16,064 nt of DNA from Bacteroidales bacterium (lineage in GTDB: Bacteria; Bacteroidota; Bacteroidia; Bacteroidales; UBA7960): NCBI GenBank assembly GCA_007128045.1, contig SKYG01000203.1, positions 1 through 16,064 on the forward strand. Reading direction: 5' to 3'. The notes beneath the pieces are model-generated. The model searched no databases. It was given only the letters and a program-made list of their open reading frames with translations, and was not told where the DNA came from. Below, piece after piece: positions 15,101 through 16,064 of this stretch. A program made the position numbers and the translations under genes. The stretch's first letter is position 1. The number at the start of each line of letters is the position of its first letter.

Positions 15101-15475
15101 GGAAAATAAATTCTCTGCAACCATCCTGCCGTCATAAATATGATATTGTTGGCTTAACAAATCAAAGTCCTCTAAACCGGTTGTAATCATACCGCTCTTG
15201 TTTCTGGAAAAAATATTTTCAGTAAGGTCATCCGCACTAACTGAAGAAAATTTTACACGAAACACACCAGGACTGTAATCGTCCGGAGTAAGTTCTGAAA
15301 CATTGATTGGAGGTCGCGGCCCACGTTTGGGAGTATTATTTACATATGAGGTTACCTGAGAAGTAAATGTTCCATTTACCAGTCCACCATTACTTTCGGC
15401 ATACATTGCATTGGTTCCTGACAAGAAAATCAGGGAATAAACAAATGCAAAATATAAGTAAATTGGCTTTTTCAT
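12122..15475 (-). CDS. Secreted subtilisin-like (S8) protease with T9SS C-terminal sorting domain
   Basis: Predicted extracellular or cell-surface serine endopeptidase exported by Sec and then the type IX secretion system. Residues 1-26 are a signal peptide (IYLYFAFVYSLIFLSG). Residues 65-185 look like a propeptide. Residues 209-520 are the S8 domain, opening with the typical NDPRFSDQWNLQNNGQ, with catalytic D254 (AIIDGG), H295 (NHATHVAG), oxyanion N397 (SAGN) and S459 (GTSMAAPHVAG). Residues 525-555 are a very acidic Asp/Glu/Pro linker. Residues 557-690 resemble the beta-rich repeat region common in T9SS cargo (GDWNDMDNWF, then GxLTIQLGGELITDKLII). Residues 690-1035 are further beta-rich modules without catalytic motifs. 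Residues 1045-1117 are a type A-like sorting domain (LNIYNPW, AEVQVYNMAGACV, GVYVVKMTTQ, ending RVMAW). The triad is intact. Its substrate is unknown, and no T9SS component genes are in the window. Confidence 0.94.
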   Translation of the reverse strand: MKKPIYLYFAFVYSLIFLSGTNAMYAESNGGLVNGTFTSQVTSYVNNTPKRGPRPPINVSELTPDDYSPGVFRVKFSSVSADDLTENIFSRNKSGMITTGLEDFDLLSQQYHIYDGRMVAENLFSGNDKSMSSLHERHREWGFHLWYEFSTADKSDLIQIIDHFQSLESVEIAQPVFRVISTESEEFTDIADTHEVNPDNNSKSQPATNDPRFSDQWNLQNNGQKGGMMGADIKIPDAWNIERGRKEVVVAIIDGGIKVDHPDLAVNIWKDSDGNTGYNFADKTTDIVPTNHATHVAGIVSAVSNNEVGVAGIAGGGGDTPGVKLMVCQVFSDSRSDGFHLAPVYAADNGAAISQNSWTYAAPNVYDHLALDAIDYFNTYGGGIVLEGGITIFSAGNRGREDHYYPAFYEGAVAVASTNNRDEKASNSNFGDWIDISAPGVSILSTLANNSYGYSSGTSMAAPHVAGVAALIISNATTMMKASDVIDILISTADDHYTSNEQYAGKLGSGRINAYAALLAIQPEGYQPDDPENNQPDEPEDADEDDGEDDIDSSPEAEYHFLRDGDWNDMDNWFVDGDGSTAVTSIPSHGSIVFISARAISSDAVIIEGSGKLTIQLGGELITDKLIIESCDNQTEKLIVHPGGMLTVAEDLINNAGREAILIVSDETGSGSIIHVSNDVVASYNYSNTHKTQEPWNTISIPLMNQTPDHQVINGMAYSWNEPGQTWISVNDGTNNPDTNTPQGTDNCLEAGIGYLVGASAESGSTTSMLSGILTAGEFSFELSHLGKADDSFAGFNLIGNPYPSSIDWKEDTGWEGRSNLDSKGPSQGVSFWSWNPQTGNYGAYNNNSRYETGTNHVSRYISPMQAFWVKAEKHGTSFSVNNNARIHYSENSTEKETDYPTAGIRLLVDNYTNTYSDELLLEFGHPSTGGAEKIFSMLPDAPSFYSKLDDDQMSILFLQQTMNHPKIDVGFMAGIDAVHTITAQSIQGITEDVFLLDKQTGHRHNLSQQKSYHFSASVNDDPDRFEIHFGEDLQTSVMEKDMDTPEIFYTSGQLNIYNPWTTLAEVQVYNMAGACVAEFTTAAFASDQNAFHGKSGVYVVKMTTQDQQFATRVMAW

Positions 15476-15539
15476 CTAAGTATTTTCTCGAATATATCTG
15501 TATTAGAACGTACTGTCTTTAAACATATATGCGACAAAA

Positions 15540-15569
15540 AAACAGCAACATTTTGAAATATCGCTGTTT
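15540..15569. other. 7-bp inverted repeat in the protease leader region
   Basis: aaacagc (15540-15546) and gctgttt (15563-15569) are perfectly complementary around a 16-base A/T-rich loop. It lies 65 to 94 bases upstream of the protease start codon, inside the leader predicted from the promoter at 15624-15654. It could be an mRNA structure or chance in an AT-rich region. Confidence 0.3.
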
Positions 15570-15623
15570 ATCAACACATATACAATTCAATAAAGAAAGA
15601 AAGCAGCGAGAATTATTACTTAG

Positions 15624-15654
15624 CAAATATACGTATTATCATATATTACAGCAA
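15624..15654 (-). promoter_or_regulatory. candidate Bacteroidota promoter of the protease gene
   Basis: On the - strand the bases at 15624-15631 read TATATTTG, an exact TAnnTTTG -7 box. A TTG at 15652-15654 lies 20 bases upstream, the spacing expected for the -33 element. Transcription would start near 15617, giving a leader of about 140 nt before the ATG at 15475. This is the best-supported promoter in the window because both elements are present. Confidence 0.5.
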
Positions 15655-16064
15655 GTATTTAATACATTATTTAACGTAGTTTTTATATACCATAATGAGT
15701 GTTTGTAACAATCATATAAATAAGTATTTATCCCATGTAGCTTATAGTCACATACACAGGAACTTGTGAATTATGAATGGATTAATATCAGGGATCTAAA
15801 ATTTAAGGGAATAGATAGTAACAGAATAAATAGCGTAAAATTATTTTACAGGTCAATTCAGTCCCTCCTATGCTTTAATTTAAAAGACAATTATTCAGAT
15901 TCAAATACCTATATTTGTATTTAGTCTAAATAAACATAGGACTAATTTTAATGCCTATCGTCTTATTATACAACCAATTAAACACAACCTATTTACAAAT
16001 CAAATAATATAACAAGATATTACTCTTCGTTTTTGAAGAAATGATTGCAATAATGAAGGGAAAA
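15655..16064. other. AT-rich non-coding tail
   Basis: About 410 bases of visibly AT-rich DNA with no convincing coding region on either strand. It contains a + strand TATATTTG box at 15910-15917, which may be the promoter of a gene beyond the right edge. An 18-codon ORF (15951-16007) has no recognisable features. An ATG at 16041 stays open to the window end (MIAIMKGK) and might be the beginning of that next gene, but eight codons are too few to call. I see no tRNA, rRNA, repeat array or insertion sequence. Confidence 0.5.

Noticed and set aside
15951..16007. Small 18-codon ORF after the + strand promoter-like box
   Set aside because: It has no recognisable features or ribosome-binding signal and is expected by chance in AT-rich DNA.

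Overview
The window looks like chromosomal DNA of a member of the Bacteroidota. Three things point there. A secreted protease ends in a Por/type IX secretion (T9SS) C-terminal domain. Candidate promoters match the Bacteroidota -7 box TAnnTTTG. Most start codons lack a clear Shine-Dalgarno sequence and instead follow an A/T-rich spacer. The NagZ-like GH3 / serine hydrolase fusion also fits this phylum. I cannot place the organism below phylum from the sequence.

Layout. Eight genes lie on the + strand, followed by one long convergent gene on the - strand and an AT-rich non-coding tail. In order they are: a membrane glycosyltransferase fused to a gutted phosphoglycosyltransferase module (140-2104); a dihydrolipoyl acyltransferase E2 (2205-3530); a DEDDh 3'-5' exonuclease 2 nt downstream (3533-4366); a fumarylacetoacetate-hydrolase-family enzyme (4458-5069); an RlmI-type rRNA methyltransferase (5252-6451); a MATE exporter (6587-7909); a NagZ-like GH3 / beta-lactamase-fold fusion (8030-11026); and an unrecognised membrane protein (11202-11999). 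A subtilisin-family protease with a T9SS tail runs leftward (15475-12122). From 15476 to 16064 I see a candidate promoter for the protease, a hairpin and a second promoter-like box, but no convincing gene.

How the genes relate. Most are housekeeping functions: central metabolism, nucleic-acid processing, rRNA modification, efflux and cell-wall turnover. There is no single pathway. E2 and the exonuclease are almost certainly co-transcribed, possibly with read-through into the next three genes. The fusion enzyme and the protease each have their own candidate promoter.

The most unusual signal is between the genes. The + strand gaps carry short degenerate tandem repeats of period 7 or 8, built from a small set of recurring words. 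Three of these arrays end exactly 13 nt before a start codon. The genes with an array against their start lack a recognisable TAnnTTTG box, while the genes with a box have no array against their start. Palindromic elements accompany several arrays. I know of no assigned function for these arrays.
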